Assembly (NCBI RefSeq): GCF_051020955.1 | Contig: NW_027476113.1 | Span: forward strand, 1,179,501 to 1,243,500 | From: Megalopta genalis | Lineage: Eukaryota; Arthropoda; Insecta; Hymenoptera; Halictidae | Length of the DNA: 64,000 nt | Direction of reading: 5' to 3' | Shown: one piece after another, positions 46,127 through 58,004 of the stretch | Layout: every line of letters starts with the position of its first letter | How positions within the stretch are numbered: the stretch's first letter is position 1 | Notes under the pieces: generated by a model | What the model was told of the DNA's origin: nothing | Seen by the model: only the letters and a program-made list of their open reading frames with translations | The model's database searches: none | Position numbers and translations under genes: made by a program

Positions 46127-47594
46127 CGGAACTTCTTGTTTTACAGAATACAATTAATTCGTGAGAATTAGCAACTTTATCACAATATTTCTGTGCCAAT
46201 CTAAAATACACATATTATTTATTTCCATTTATTACTTGTATTCGTTAATATACTAATAGAATCTTACCTGGTCGAATCGAACCGTTCTTTATCTTTCAAG
46301 TAAATTACTTTCAATCGAATATACGGCAAGACCGGTTGCTTCGGATGATTTGACAATTGTTCCGCGGTACTAGGAATCAATTCATTTTCTATGCGTCGGT
46401 CGACGATATTAAAAACTGATTCTGATAGCAATCTATCATTGTTACTTTTTATATTTGTATCATTAAGGACCAGAGTGTCAAACACAAATGGTCTAACGGT
46501 TTTTAATTTCAATTTCTTCAACTTAAACTTATTACCGTTTACGCTAAGTATGACAATGTGTTTGGCCTTTGATTCGCCTTCGCATAAAGAAATCGCAATC
46601 TGTAAGTGCGTTTCTTAAGCAGTAGTTTCTTATTTTTCATGCATCATAATTAATAAATAAATCTAAAAATATACCTGTTTGAGAAATGTAGTATTGTCTT
46701 TTAGAGTTAAACACGTGTGTGATACAACATTCCTGTTCCCCTCCCCACACGACAAAGTCAACAAAAGAGGGAAGGTGGGCTTCCGAAGTATATCCACGTT
46801 TAAGACATGGTGCACGTTTTTTATGTAAAACAAACAAATTAAAGCATTTCACCTATGAATGAAAATCATGTGCAATAAAAAAAAATGGAAAGACCTCTCA
46901 ATACATATATGGATCTCATAAGTTCACCTTAAAATCGTTCAACATCCGTATTAATTTATCATCGTTCATGCAGCTTAAACCAAAAATTGCAACATGGGTA
47001 TTACCCATTTTTATCATCAGTGGAGGAATGATCATTTTAGGGGTTGCTGTCCATTTTCCAAAATAATTTATGAAACCAGACACAGACAACAAGTCCATTT
47101 GGCCCATTTATTCCACAACCTATAATTTTGATTATAATTACTAATGGCTGAATCAATGTTGAAAAATCACTGTACTTAAACTATTGATATTATATTTCTT
47201 ACTTGGATGGTCATTTTTCCCGTGAATGGAAAATATTAGCATGTCAATATTAAAATTTGGATCCTAAAAATTTACAGTTTTAAAAGTACAGTGTGGGAAT
47301 GTTAATTCTGGCTCGCTCAAAAATTGGATGTTAATTGCTCTGATGAAAAAACAATCATTAATATTTGTCGTACTTCAAATACCATCTTATATTGATATTA
47401 TCATATCTTGCTAACCTGGGACCCATACAGTATTTATTTAACAATTCTATACATTTTAATTCATCAGAAGTTGTTGGTTTCGCATCGTGAAATAAATCTC
47501 CACAATGAAATATAAGGTCTACATTTTTTTCCTTGCTACATTGAAGTATTTCTTCAAAAGTATTAATGCTCTCATCCGATGACTCTCCTGCTTG
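46127..47594 (-). pseudogene. MRE11-like double-strand-break repair nuclease, unprocessed pseudogene
   Basis: MRE11 is the nuclease of the MRE11-RAD50-NBS1 complex in the nucleus. Minus-strand pieces follow MRE11 in order, separated by short introns with GT/AG ends: INTFEEILQCSKEKNVDLIF then CGDLFHDAKP (47594-47416); NIQFLSEPELTFPHC and FSIHGKNDHP (47339-47213); LLSVSGFINYFGKW and FGLSCMNDDKL (47119-46928); CFNLFVLHKK and VDFVVWGGEQECC (46852-46675); LKLKTVRPFVFDTLVL and PVLPYIRLKVIY (46599-46268); LAQKYCDKVANSHELI (46200-46127). It is dead: GGDLFH is CGDLFH, GNHD is changed to GKND, and the metal-binding His pair of WGHEHE is Gly and Gln. A TAG lies at 47264-47266, a frame shift starts the third exon, and the first exon with the DxH motif is missing. 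Retained introns show a duplicated gene and not a retrocopy. Confidence 0.8.
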
Positions 47595-47670
47595 TATAAA
47601 TTAATTATTTGCAGTATATATGTGCGTGTGTTGCTGTCAACGGTCATGATGCTACCACTGAGTAACCACA

Positions 47671-47979
47671 TCAATGGCCTTGCCATTTTTTAATTACTGT
47701 AATGTCTCCAGTTACATTTCGAAATATGTATTCTTCGATGTATTCTCGGCATCGACTAGCGTTTGATGTTTCCAGGATTACAGAACCATATCCTTCACAA
47801 TGACAATCTGCCTCACTTCTGTGGTTTCCTGCGATGGTATGCCAGCAGCCTTCAAGAAATAATTCTCTTTCTTCTGCTGCCACTCGAGACCAACATTTTT
47901 CACACAATTTGTATTCTTCAGCTTCAAACACGAGTTGCATTTTCCGTATACATTGGCATATTAAGAGATCCTCGTGCAC
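47671..47979 (-). other. Unassigned Cys-containing open frame, 102 codons
   Basis: Reads LLICQCIRKMQLVF, YKLCEKCWSRVAAEERELFL and EADCHCEGYGSVILETSNA. It lies between the MRE11 relic and the gypsy integrase relic on the same strand. I do not recognise it; an element-encoded segment or an old exon are both possible. Confidence 0.25.
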
Positions 47980-47989
47980 CTCTGGATAA

Positions 47990-48784
47990 TCAGCGGGATT
48001 TACTTCATCCTGAAAGTGATTCCAATTTTTAATTTGTGTCGGACGAACTATCGAAGACGAAGGAGTGTTTTAATTTATCCTGATGTTTCGCGATTAGGTG
48101 TCCGGTCGCATCTGTTTTTAAAATTGCATTATTTATATCCGACATCTGCTATCTCGTATGGCCCGATGTAACGTGGATCGAATTTACTTGTTTCAGGTTC
48201 TTTTTACACATGGACGTATTACTCCACCATAAGTTATGTCGGATTAGCTCACTTATCGTAATTCCCGAAGATTAATTCGTGGGGTGTGAAATTCGTAGCT
48301 TCGTGGACGGAGGTATTTATATGAAATCATGGCAAATGGTAAGTAGAGGTCCCATTCTTCATATGACTCCATGTATTGTTTTAGATGTTCTGTTAATACA
48401 ATATATGGCTCCTTTTTAACGATCCATCTCGGCAACATGTAGCATTAGTTTCCCAAGAAACTAGTGTTTTCATCTATCGAAATGGATTTTGGTGTCTCAC
48501 GTATTGCAATGAAATGACTCGCGGACGCGTCAGCTATTATCATGGCTTTAATATCTGATAAAGCAACTGCTAACCAATACTTTTTTAAATTGTCTCGCAT
48601 AGTTAAAATGTAGTGATTTCCATTGATTGTTTTTGGAAGTAGTCCAAATGTGTCGATGGCAAGTTCGTCAAAAGGTTCCAGAGATGTGTCCGTAATAATC
48701 ACGGGTTGACGGGTTTTGTTCTGATAAGTGAACGAATGAATTCTTGTGAATCTTTTCTCATTTCGGGGCAGTGATATTTTTCTT
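47990..48784 (-). pseudogene. Gypsy integrase relic, downstream part
   Basis: Minus-strand text: CPEMRKDSQEF (zinc-binding end), FDELAIDTFGLLPKTINGNH and YILTMRDNLKKYWLAV (catalytic core with first Asp), then after a deletion VLTEHLKQYMESYEEWDLYL and PFAMISY, and FGPYEIADVG near 48150. The segment with the second Asp and the Glu is missing (NTSFLGN stop near 48445). The upstream part of the same gene lies beyond the piggyBac insertion at 51298. Confidence 0.75.
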
Positions 48785-48788
48785 TTAA

Positions 48789-51293
48789 CCCTTTCGGTAC
48801 GGAGGACCTGGCCGCGGTTATACATTCGTGGAACGAGGAAGTTTTTCGCAAGAGTGGTTGCACTGTCCGACAGCGTAAACCGCGAAAACATGTTTTGCGG
48901 CATTCATAGAAATCTCGAGCGTGATTGACACTAAACTTTTCATTCGGACCGCGACATCGGTGACTGACGCGGAATTTAACGTGTTTGAAAAACATTTCTA
49001 AAATGTTTATACTGCTTTGTCGTAACCTAAACCAATCCTCGGCAGAAAACCGATTTCGACGGTATCTTATCTCGCGGATCAGACGGAAGGACAGACAAAA
49101 CAGGCATGGCGCTTAACGTTTTAAAATCATATCTTTTTCTTTACAGTACATTAATTAAAGTAAATGGCATTGATATAAATAATATGGTCCAATATTACAA
49201 AATTAAAATAAATAACAAAATTAATAGTGTAACATAATAAATAATAAAACTAATAGTGAAATATAATCAACGACAAAACTAATAGTGTAACTTGGTGTGA
49301 TAGTTTTCGAAACAAGGGGAAACGCGCAAGCCCACATTACATTGTTCGCACTGATACTTGGATTCACGTCTCACACCACCAGCCGCACATACAACACATC
49401 TTCGTTTTCGATCTTTTTTCCCCGACTGATATATCGAAGGAAAATGTCCCCCTGTGAGCCTTGTGGGATAATTACTTCCTGACTTGCTGCACCGATGATA
49501 TTCATGATTCTTGTGTTATTTTTCTAATATTTCCTTAATCAACTGAAGGTGAAATTTCGCCATTGGGATTTGTTTTTTTGTGGTGTGCTTATATAGGCAG
49601 TATGCGTTTCACGCGCAAATGTCGATCAAGTGGAAAAAGTATTTGCGATATCACTTTAAACTTTTGCGCGAGTTGCATCGATAGTAATTATCACCATATC
49701 TGATTTATCGATTGTACCCATTGAAGAGTTATAATCTATTACGCATTTGGGCTTTAGAACAATTTCATTTTTTCTTGACTTCTTAGGTACTTCTGCAAAT
49801 TCTGCGGTTTGGATAGTGAAAAGCATATAAAATTTCTTTCTATCAAACCATTTCATTGCAAACAGATTTTCAGATGAGCGGAACACTGCCTTTCCTTTTT
49901 TCAATTTATCAGTTATTTTAAGCATCTCTTTCCGTCTTCTTTGCACAGTGCCACAAGCGTTCGTACTTTTTTCGTGGGGTAGGTTGAACAATATGGGACT
50001 GGAAAACCAGTTATCCAGATAAATATTGTAGTCTTAGTTGCCAACCCAATGGCCTTTGTTTAGAAAAGGTTGCAAAAGCGACATTACAATGTTCCCTGGC
50101 TTTCCAATATATTGATATTCGGTAGCTACAGTAGCACTAGCCCCACAATAAATGATTATATCTTGGATATAACCCGTCTTGCAGTCACAAAGTAGGAATG
50201 ATTTTATGCCAAACCTACTCCTCTTCGAGGGAATATATTGTTTAAACGAGAGACGGCCTTTGTAGAGGAGTAGACTTTCGTCTATACACAACCGCTGGTA
50301 TGGCTGAAATGCATTGATAAAAAGATGTTCGTAGCATTTCCACTACTTCATTTATTTTGTGTAAACGATCGGCAGTGTGGCCGACTATGTCCGTAAAATG
50401 CAACATTTTCAATAATGAAAAGTAGCGATCTCTACTCATAATTTTACTGAAAATATCGCTTCGGAGAAACTTATCTTTAGACCAATTTTCATTTAAGGAT
50501 AGCTTTTTGGTTCGCGTCATTAATAACGACGCAGCAATAAAACAATATAATTCATCCACTTCCATCACTTCTGAAGCGTTCAAGTGATCTCTTTTGAGCT
50601 GTTGACACCGGTAATAGTTTGTTTTTTGCACAATAAATTTAACTAAATCTTTAGAAAAAAGCAGTCTGAAGTAGTCCAAAATTCTCGACGAACGATTTAA
50701 ATTGTTCCCTACTACTCCCGAATGATGTGGCGTAAAATCATGAATTTTTGGACTAAGCTTCTTTGATGTCCATTTGATGCTAGAAGGAGTATCAATTCGT
50801 ACTTCAGGCTCTACTGCTTCTTCAGATACCGAGGTGCTAAGTACACGTGCTCGATTGTTCCTCCTTTTGCGAAATGCTAAATTATATTGATTTTCTTCAT
50901 CAGAATCTCTTTTGGAATCAATGATTTCCTTTATCCATTGTTCTCCTTTCAAGCGTTTTACACTCATCCTGAAGGGAACTAAATGCAAATTGTAAGTTAT
51001 ACATTAAAAAAATTAACGATATAAGCAAACATTCCAATTTGTTTTTCGTGGCTTATCTATATATTATAAAACATATATAATTAAGGCACGCTGTTGACTG
51101 TTACTAATTATATATTATAATGGAACGATTAGAACAGCCGGGAATTTTAAACACAGATTAGTAAAGTAATGTGTACTATAGAGAGTAATCATACCCACAT
51201 AACTTTCCGTTGGTGCTGTTAACGGTGCCCACATAAAGTGCCCACATAACTTTCCGTGGATGCCGCGAATAGGCGGCGGTAGTACTGAAAGGG
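48789..51293 (-). mobile_element. piggyBac element at TTAA inside gypsy integrase
   Basis: Ends CCCTTTCGGTAC (left) and, on the minus strand, CCCTTTCAGTAC (right) are inverted repeats directly bounded by TTAA at 48785-48788 and 51294-51297. Subterminal direct repeats of CCCACATAACTTTCCGT lie at 51195-51265. The gypsy reading is continuous in sense on both sides, so the full 2505-bp element is delimited. Confidence 0.85.
49282..50988 (-). pseudogene. piggyBac transposase, frameshifted
   Basis: N-terminal 248 codons (50242-50988) are open, with MSRDRYFSLLKMLHFTD typical of the family. Then CIDESLLLYKGRLSFKQYIP (first Asp, another frame, 50034-50291), LDNWFSSPILFN (second Asp, after a TAA near 50035), and IDYNSSMGTIDKSDM (third Asp, about 49690). 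The C-terminal Cys finger reads RCVVCAAGG, YQCEQCNVGL and CFENYHT and ends at 49282. So all catalytic Asp codons and the finger remain, but at least one frameshift, one stop and a deletion between about 49500 and 49660 inactivate it. Confidence 0.8.
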
Positions 51294-51297
51294 TTAA

Positions 51298-51750
51298 TTG
51301 ATTTAAGGTTTCCGTTACACCCTCGTGACCTGCGATTAATCTACTGCGAGCTTCTTCTATTAATTTTCATCGAATTTCATCTACTGGTGTGACAATGTTA
51401 TCCGTGTTCGTAGGTTGTGGCAAAACTGGGCTAATATCTGGTTCGTCTCCATCAGTTGAACTGCTGTTCTCCTGGGATTTAGATTCGTAATCAGGTATAG
51501 ACTAAGTTATACTTGGTTCACTGATCTTGGCAAGTGAGATTATTGGTAGATGTAATGGCGTAGATGAGGCTCCTGGGAGATTGTAGATGAGTGGAGTTTG
51601 CATCATTGTTTCTTCTAATCTTGGCTTCGCTGTTATCACAGTTTCATCTATTGAATTGCGTTTGCAAAAGATGCTTGGGTCGTCGATTTGGTTATTTCGC
51701 TATTTGGACGTTTGGCTCTCATTGAGAGTGTGGGTTGTGGATGACTTAAA
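51298..51750 (-). pseudogene. Gypsy pol relic, upstream of the piggyBac insertion
   Basis: Minus strand reads ASSTPLHLPIISLAKISE, QENSSSTDGDEPDISPV and EARSRLIAGHEGVTETLNQL, the linker before the integrase and the first His pair of its zinc-binding motif. Two in-frame stops are present. It continues into 48784 once the piggyBac is ignored. Confidence 0.65.
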
Positions 51751-53268
51751 TGAATTTAACGCTGTCTTAAATTCCCACGTTTTCGACGTTATGTTCGACG
51801 TTTTTTTCCTGTGGCAGAATAATTATTCTTGAGCGAATTTAAAGTATGTGGAAGATAAGCTATGAAAAATATGTCAGGAATGTTCTTCGTATGTCACACT
51901 TCCAGTGAGCATTTTCTATGACTTTAATCAACTTTCTACTTGACATTATTAAAACCCCAGAATAACTATGAGAAGAAAATAAAATAAAACATTTGTCTAC
52001 AAACTCCTATTAAAATTTGGACGAAACACGCCTAAGTGTTTCTCCATGTTTTTTATTATGTTGACTTATATGACTAGACATTTTCGGAATAATAGAGAAT
52101 GTTACTTTTCATCTTTTGTAATACACTGGTTTATATACACTTGGCTAAACCAATTTCACACTAACCGATGATTTTCGAAAAAGGATTTCATAATTTTGGT
52201 ATTTTAAATAATGTTGTACACATAATAAATCTCATAGGTGTACTTTAAAAGTAGCTGAGAAAATTCTTTTTAATGATAATATAATAATTTAAATCTCTGT
52301 AGTTTCGGGAAAATACTCTTTATATTATACTATGTTGTAATGCCACATAGTGTTTGTTTTCATTAGTTTTATTTAATCTGATCTTATTTTTAGTAATAAA
52401 TATTTTGCGTTATTTATGAAACTTACATTTGTAGGATAGTAATGCATAAATGCCAGCTGAAAACGTGATCATTTTTTTATATCATTATACTCGAGGTAGG
52501 AAAGTTAATTCTTAATTCTATCAATTCGTAATGAGACTTAATTCTGTTTGTACTATGCACAGTATTGAACTATAAGAATTATACATATATCTGTTTGAAC
52601 TGTTCAAACGAACACGGTAACATACAGTGTATTTGTATGTATGATAATAAGTTTGCTCGAAAAAATTTGAACGCAAATTGTTATATTAAGTTTAATGTAC
52701 AATTCATAACTCCTACTATCGTATAGTTTAAAGCTAACGAGAAGACTTTTGCGACGAACATGCCCGCACTGTTTATAGTCATCTCCTCGTCAAATCTGAA
52801 TAGTGCATATAGCGGCTTGAGTACGAAGCATGCATAATTAAAGTGTGGATAGTAAAGTATTATTATACTACTTTCATGCTTACTATAGCGAAGACAACCT
52901 GCAAAATTGACATCACTTTTTTCATCACTTTTTTAAATCGTGGGTTTAAACATCAATGTAGAGTATTATCAGAATCTGAATCATAATGTTTTATGTGAAA
53001 TATTATATAATAGAATGAACCATCTACATCTCACAGTTGTATGTATTTACGTAACCGGAGGATGAAGTTTTGGAAATATGTAGTACCCAGGAAGGCTCAT
53101 AAAGTGCAGAAATAAGTTAAATGTTCGACAATTTCCAAAATTACTAGTTTGTTATTCTTCTCAAATTTCCAAATATGTTGCAAATGTATCTTTTCGTTGG
53201 GAAGAATGAATTGGAGGAAGGATTGGAAGGATGAATTGGATAGTGGACTGTATGGTAAAAAACGCTGG

Positions 53269-53546
53269 TGTAATAACGCTAAATATGTTTTAACCAATAA
53301 GATTGGTACAGAGGAGGTTATAGATGATATACAATAGAATGATGAAATGTGATGATGTGTCGTGAAGGTCATGAATGATACGATTAAGCGATCAATTTAT
53401 GGCTATAAAGCTGTATCGAAATTTGCAAGCGCAATCGATTGTAGCGAAGCTAGGCTGCAAGCGCAAAAGTATTACAAGCGTAATGTGAATTGTGCGCTCA
53501 AGAGCAGAGAAGAATTACAAGCGTAACTATATGTATCTACGTAACA
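53269..53546 (-). mobile_element. Probable solo LTR, counterpart of 14244-14515
   Basis: On the minus strand starts TGTTACGTAGATACATATAG and ends GCGTTATTACA. The TATA-like part of the left copy has diverged here. Confidence 0.5.
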
Positions 53547-53714
53547 GTAGCTGATAACTGAGATGACAAATGAAAACTAACCACGGTCGCGGTGTGAGGG
53601 CCTATTTATTTCGTTGTGAATATTGAAAACTAAGCAGAACTGAATGTTCGTTACAGTGTACGATGGCAATGCCCTAACGAACAACGTTGCATGGGAAACG
53701 ACGGAAAATAAATA

Positions 53715-53957
53715 ATGGTCGCGCTAGAATTCTTATGCATCGATCCAAGTGATACCAGTAAAGAGGAGGTAATCGACTGGCGATTTAAAATTGATCGATT
53801 TGATTTTAGACACACGAGACTATTTTCTTCAGCGTACTGGATCTGTATTGGAAACTTTATAGTTGGGTCGGGTTGTTGCTTGACAAATTTCCAATATTCG
53901 GAATCAGCAACGGAATCGCCAACATCTAATTTCACCACAAATGAAGAGTTGCATTAA
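53715..53957 (+). pseudogene. Unrecognised coding relic in IR1 right arm
   Basis: MVALEFLCIDPSDTSKEEV and DWRFKIDRFDF match the left arm at 13830-13950. The frame extends to 53957 with YWICIGNFIVGSGCCLTNF. Not recognised. Confidence 0.3.
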
Positions 53958-55390
53958 ATGGAACATTCAGATTGAGAATACTCCATTTTTTATTACTGCA
54001 GAGCTGTGCATTCTTGGTAGTTTGCAGGTCATTTCTTGTACTCTACGCGCCCGAAATAACTAAATGTGTTTCTGTAATGGTTATAATATAATATCTTATG
54101 TTATTCATCGAAACCAAATTATTCGAAATGCATTAATGATACTACTGCAGCTTGGTTTCAGTAGTCGAAGACAACTATGGCTGGGCTATTAATTATCTCA
54201 TATCTTTCGATATTAATTATAGGTAAATATAGCCATTTTCACAAAGCATGGACACAACTATCAACCTCAATTTCCAAAGTATTTCGAAATTTGGTTCCAA
54301 AATTTCAAATAGTGTGATATACATAACCAGAAATGTAACCTGCAGTGGATACATTCTCAATAAACCGGCAACAAATATTAATCACATAATGAAAAATACC
54401 AAGATTGCACGATTCCTACTAAACATTCAAGTGGAAATATAGAAAGCAGGAATTTGTTTGCTTGAAGATTTACGGCTTTAATCGTCAGCAAAAACCGATT
54501 GGATCAATATGGAGATTGAGTGATGCAGTTTTCATGCCAAGATTCACGGCAGTGTTCAGCAGATATCTCGAAGACTGGTTCTTCTGCTTGAGACTTTGTA
54601 TGGCGCGATTGCGGAAGTAATCAACAAGAAAAGGAAGACTACATTGATCTGAATTTCGATGTACTTTTGGAGCAAGGATTTCAGATTTGATATACCGAAC
54701 TTTCCTGGATTTGGTTAACAGTCTGAAACATTTACTTCTCGGGGTGAACAGGATCGGAAGTGATTGTGCGAAGTCGTGTATATTATCTATGAATCAAATT
54801 GTGCAGTAATGGCACTTAAAGTCATGTAGAAGCAAACTTGAAATCTGAATCGGTAATTTTTATTTACACGTCATTATTTGCTGTTGCTTTCCATTAGTTA
54901 AAAACTTGCAACCATATTTGGATAACAAGCAATACAGCTTCAGAGGATTGATTGCCTTGCTACTTATTTCTACATTCAAATCCTACTGCCACTAGAGATA
55001 TTGCTTTCTTGAGTACGTTGATCAATTTACTGTCTGCTTCCGATTCTGACACGATTAAATCAAATACTCTAGATTTATAAAAATCCATGTTTATATGATC
55101 AATTTGGAACATTCATTCGATGAAATTGATAATGCAGATTTTCTAGTTGTAGCAAATTTTGCGAGGATATAACCTTGTTGTTGTCTATTAAGTAAGCTGC
55201 AAAGTTAAAAAGTAGGTATGTCGAATCTTTTCGAGCAAACTCAAGAATTTATAGTATTACAGAGTTAATGCAATTAATAAACTTATTTCTGAGGTTTTTC
55301 ATAGTAGTGTTATTGGTTTAAACAGGTCTGTGATTTATATCGGACAGTATTTATCGCAGTTATTCTTGTGAAATGAAATCGCGTTGTATA

Positions 55391-55763
55391 TTATGTGCTT
55401 GAATACGAACGCTGTGTATTTCGAACCTGCAATTTGGTACTATCACTGATTGTGAGACACTGCATTGGTTTAGGTTGAAGTATGGAAAAGACTCGGTCAG
55501 GAAAGTAATTTTTCATTCTTATTGGAGGTTTTGTAAACGTTTTTAAAAAAGACAGAAATGGTAAATGTTTATTGTTTACATAACAGTGCAATAGATTTCT
55601 CGCAATATTTTGGGTTGTAACATTCCAATTTCAAAAAATCCTTCTCGCTAACATTGTTTCTATGTGAAATGAAGTTATTTGCATAATTTGGGCTTGATCG
55701 AGTTTCGGAAATGCGTTCGAGACTAGTTTCGGAATGACAATATTTTTTAAGTAATTTTGACAT
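55391..55763 (-). pseudogene. Unrecognised coding relic, counterpart of 12120-12500
   Basis: SETRSSPNYANNFISHRNN and KLECYNPKYCEKSIALL in one frame, then HLPFLSFLKTFTKPPIRMKN in another: a small frame break near 55575 separates them, while the left arm keeps them together. Confidence 0.4.
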
Positions 55764-56179
55764 TTTCGAATTTTGTGAACCTCATAGATTATTTAAAACA
55801 TTATATTTTATTTAGGACAGTAATTTAAATAGTTAGAATATTCAAAAATCTTATTTCTCTTTAATCAAAAATAATAAATTATCTTTGATATAATTAATCA
55901 AGTTAATGCGAATGAACTCCTGGGGCGAATTTTACTTCTCTATTATATCGTATTCTATAGATGCTATTTTTATCGTTGCTATATAGGATGCTCTTTTCTA
56001 CTGGTACGTTTCGAAATGTGGTTCTGATGTTTTCATGACACTCAACAACTATCTGCTACCATCACGGAAGTTGTCGAGTCGTCTCATCGGATACAGATAA
56101 CGGCTTTGATTGTGGTAGGCTTCAGCGAGGTTCGTCGTGATTTGGTAGAATGACATCATCCATTGGTTCGTTGAATTCC

Positions 56180-56560
56180 AAGAAATTTCTGAGAATTTAC
56201 CTTGTCTTGGTACTGGAATTTTAAAGTCTAATGAACATTCGTTGATACGTAATACATATGTGGCATTATTGTTAATTGTACCATTATTTGTTAATTAAAT
56301 TTAGATCTTGCATGTGCAATTTTCAATTTGTTAGTGTGTACTATACGTAGATTACCTCCAATTAGTATTTCTATTCGGCAAGATTTCTACAACTTTGTGT
56401 GGACCACTATATTGGTTACAAAATTTTCCTATTTTAGACTCTTTCATAAGTTAAATTAAATCTAATGGTTCATAAACTTCTTTAATTTGCAAATTTGAAT
56501 TTTGTCGTCGTTTTCTATTTAACATTTCACCATAATTTTTTAGGACTAGAATTTATTATA
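56180..56560 (-). pseudogene. Gypsy integrase C-terminal fragment
   Basis: Minus strand reads NSNLQIKEVYEPL, KIGKFCNQYSGPHKVVEILP and, after a stop, a TH-QIENC continuation, resembling the C-terminal chromatin/DNA-binding part of gypsy integrases. Very decayed. Confidence 0.5.
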
Positions 56561-56824
56561 TCGTTCGTCGATAATTGTTCAACAGGGATTTCAGGTTGTG
56601 ACGGTGCTTCTTGAGCTTCGGGAGTTGGGATGCGTAGATTATCTTCTCTTTGAAACAAGGACGTTTCTTCTATCCTTGTCCTTTTTCGTACTGGATCGAA
56701 TATCGGCGAGATCTCTGACGAGACAGAAGATGCTTACCATTTTCCTAATAACGGGTTGTATCTTGAATATCCATCGTTCGTTCTCTCTAGGTCCATGTAG
56801 TCGTCGATGAGAAGGATGAGGGGG

Positions 56825-57381
56825 TTATCGTCCCTGATAATACAAACACGGATCAGCCCCGCTCGGAATTAACCCGAATGCTCTCAACTCCTCATCCAAG
56901 CGACAATGCCAGCTACGACCAGCTTGTTTTAAACCGTATAAAGCTTTTCGCAATAGGCAAACCTTAGCTCCATTTCTTAAATTTCGCTTCATTTCGATAG
57001 CTTTCGTTTTTATACTATAATCGCCACTCTCGGTTTTGGCTAAAATATCTAGGGCCTTATCGACGCAACGGGGAACTTCTATAAGAATTTCTTCTTCTAG
57101 TTTGCCGTTCAAGTAGGCTGACGTCACATCTATTTGATGGATTTTCATATTATATTCAGCTGCAAGAGCAGCCACAATTCTAATTGATTGTAAACGTGCA
57201 ACCGGAGCGAAAGTTTCGTTAAAGTCGACCCCGTAACACTGCGAAAATCCACGCGCTACTATTCTGGCCTTCCGACGGTCGATTTTACCGTTAGGCTCGT
57301 ATTTATTGCATAGGACGACACGATTTCCTACCACTTTTGTGTTCTTTGGACGCTCGACGACTTCGCATGTATTATTTTTTA
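56825..57381 (-). pseudogene. Minus-strand copia reverse transcriptase relic
   Basis: Reads LCNKYEPNGKIDRRKARIVA, GVDFNETFAPVARLQSIR, HQIDVTSAYLNGKLEEEI and LYGLKQAGRSWH, the N-terminal half of a copia RT, ending at DPCLYYQGR near 56825. Just beyond, 56780-56820 reads LILLIDDYMDLER, perhaps a damaged trace of the YVDD region. The frame upstream is cut by the LTR at 57386-58004. This family differs from the two plus-strand copias. Confidence 0.75.
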
Positions 57382-57385
57382 GTAT

Positions 57386-58004
57386 TTTAGTCGTTGGGGG
57401 TGTTCGGATAAATAATTGTTGCGTGCGGTGTAACTACTAACTTTATTAGACAAATCGCGCAGAGTCACTTCGGGCAGCGTATCGTCGTAGTAAGAGTAAC
57501 GGCGTTGCGTGTACCACAAGCTTACAAGTCTTTTTCCGTCCGAGATATATCAGGGCGAGCGTCTAACTACCGCTCTTTTTATACTAGTATGTTTGCCCCC
57601 GGCATGGGCTCTGGACACCTCCTGATTGATTGATCCGCGAATGGGTTTTCCCAATCAGCGTTGTCCATTTCCTTCTCACCGCCTTGTCCCTTACGCCCTG
57701 AGCGCGTCCTGTTTTGGGACCGCGTGGTGATCGGAGTGGGTGCGTTTTTTGTGATGTAACGGCCGGGGTTTTCGTAATGTAACGGTCCGGCGTTCGGGTC
57801 CGTTTTGCGTGCCCTTCGGAATTTCCGGTTATTTATGACGGTCTCGTTGACTATCGAGAATTAGGTAAAAAACTCTACTGACTTATTGCCATCTGGACAG
57901 AAAACAGTTCACTCAAAAATAGCCTTTTCGAAGGAGGGCCATAAATACGCTAGTCGTTTGCACGAGAAATAAATCTTTTTTATGTGCGCCGACTGGTCGC
58001 TACA
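57386..58004 (-). mobile_element. Solo LTR inside the minus-strand copia
   Basis: On the minus strand starts TGTAGCGACCAGTCGGCG and ends CAACGACTAAA; GTAT is duplicated at 57382-57385 and 58005-58008. The copia reading is continuous in sense on both sides (ELGSIL before, KNNTCEVVERPK after). A TATA box (AGTATAAAAAGAG) lies at about 57570-57590. 619 bp. Confidence 0.75.

Larger units (their letters stand above)
52040..55985. repeat. Right arm of the ~3.9-kb inverted repeat (IR1)
   Basis: Complement of 11872-22035. It lacks the copia and the GC-rich block found in the left arm, and so shows both empty sites (near 52340 and 52150). It carries the counterparts of the left-arm relics. Confidence 0.85.

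Noticed and set aside
23083..50988. The two piggyBac relics as mirror copies of the inverted duplication
   Set aside because: They lie at mirrored distances from the centre but both are on the minus strand and their proteins differ, so they are separate insertions.
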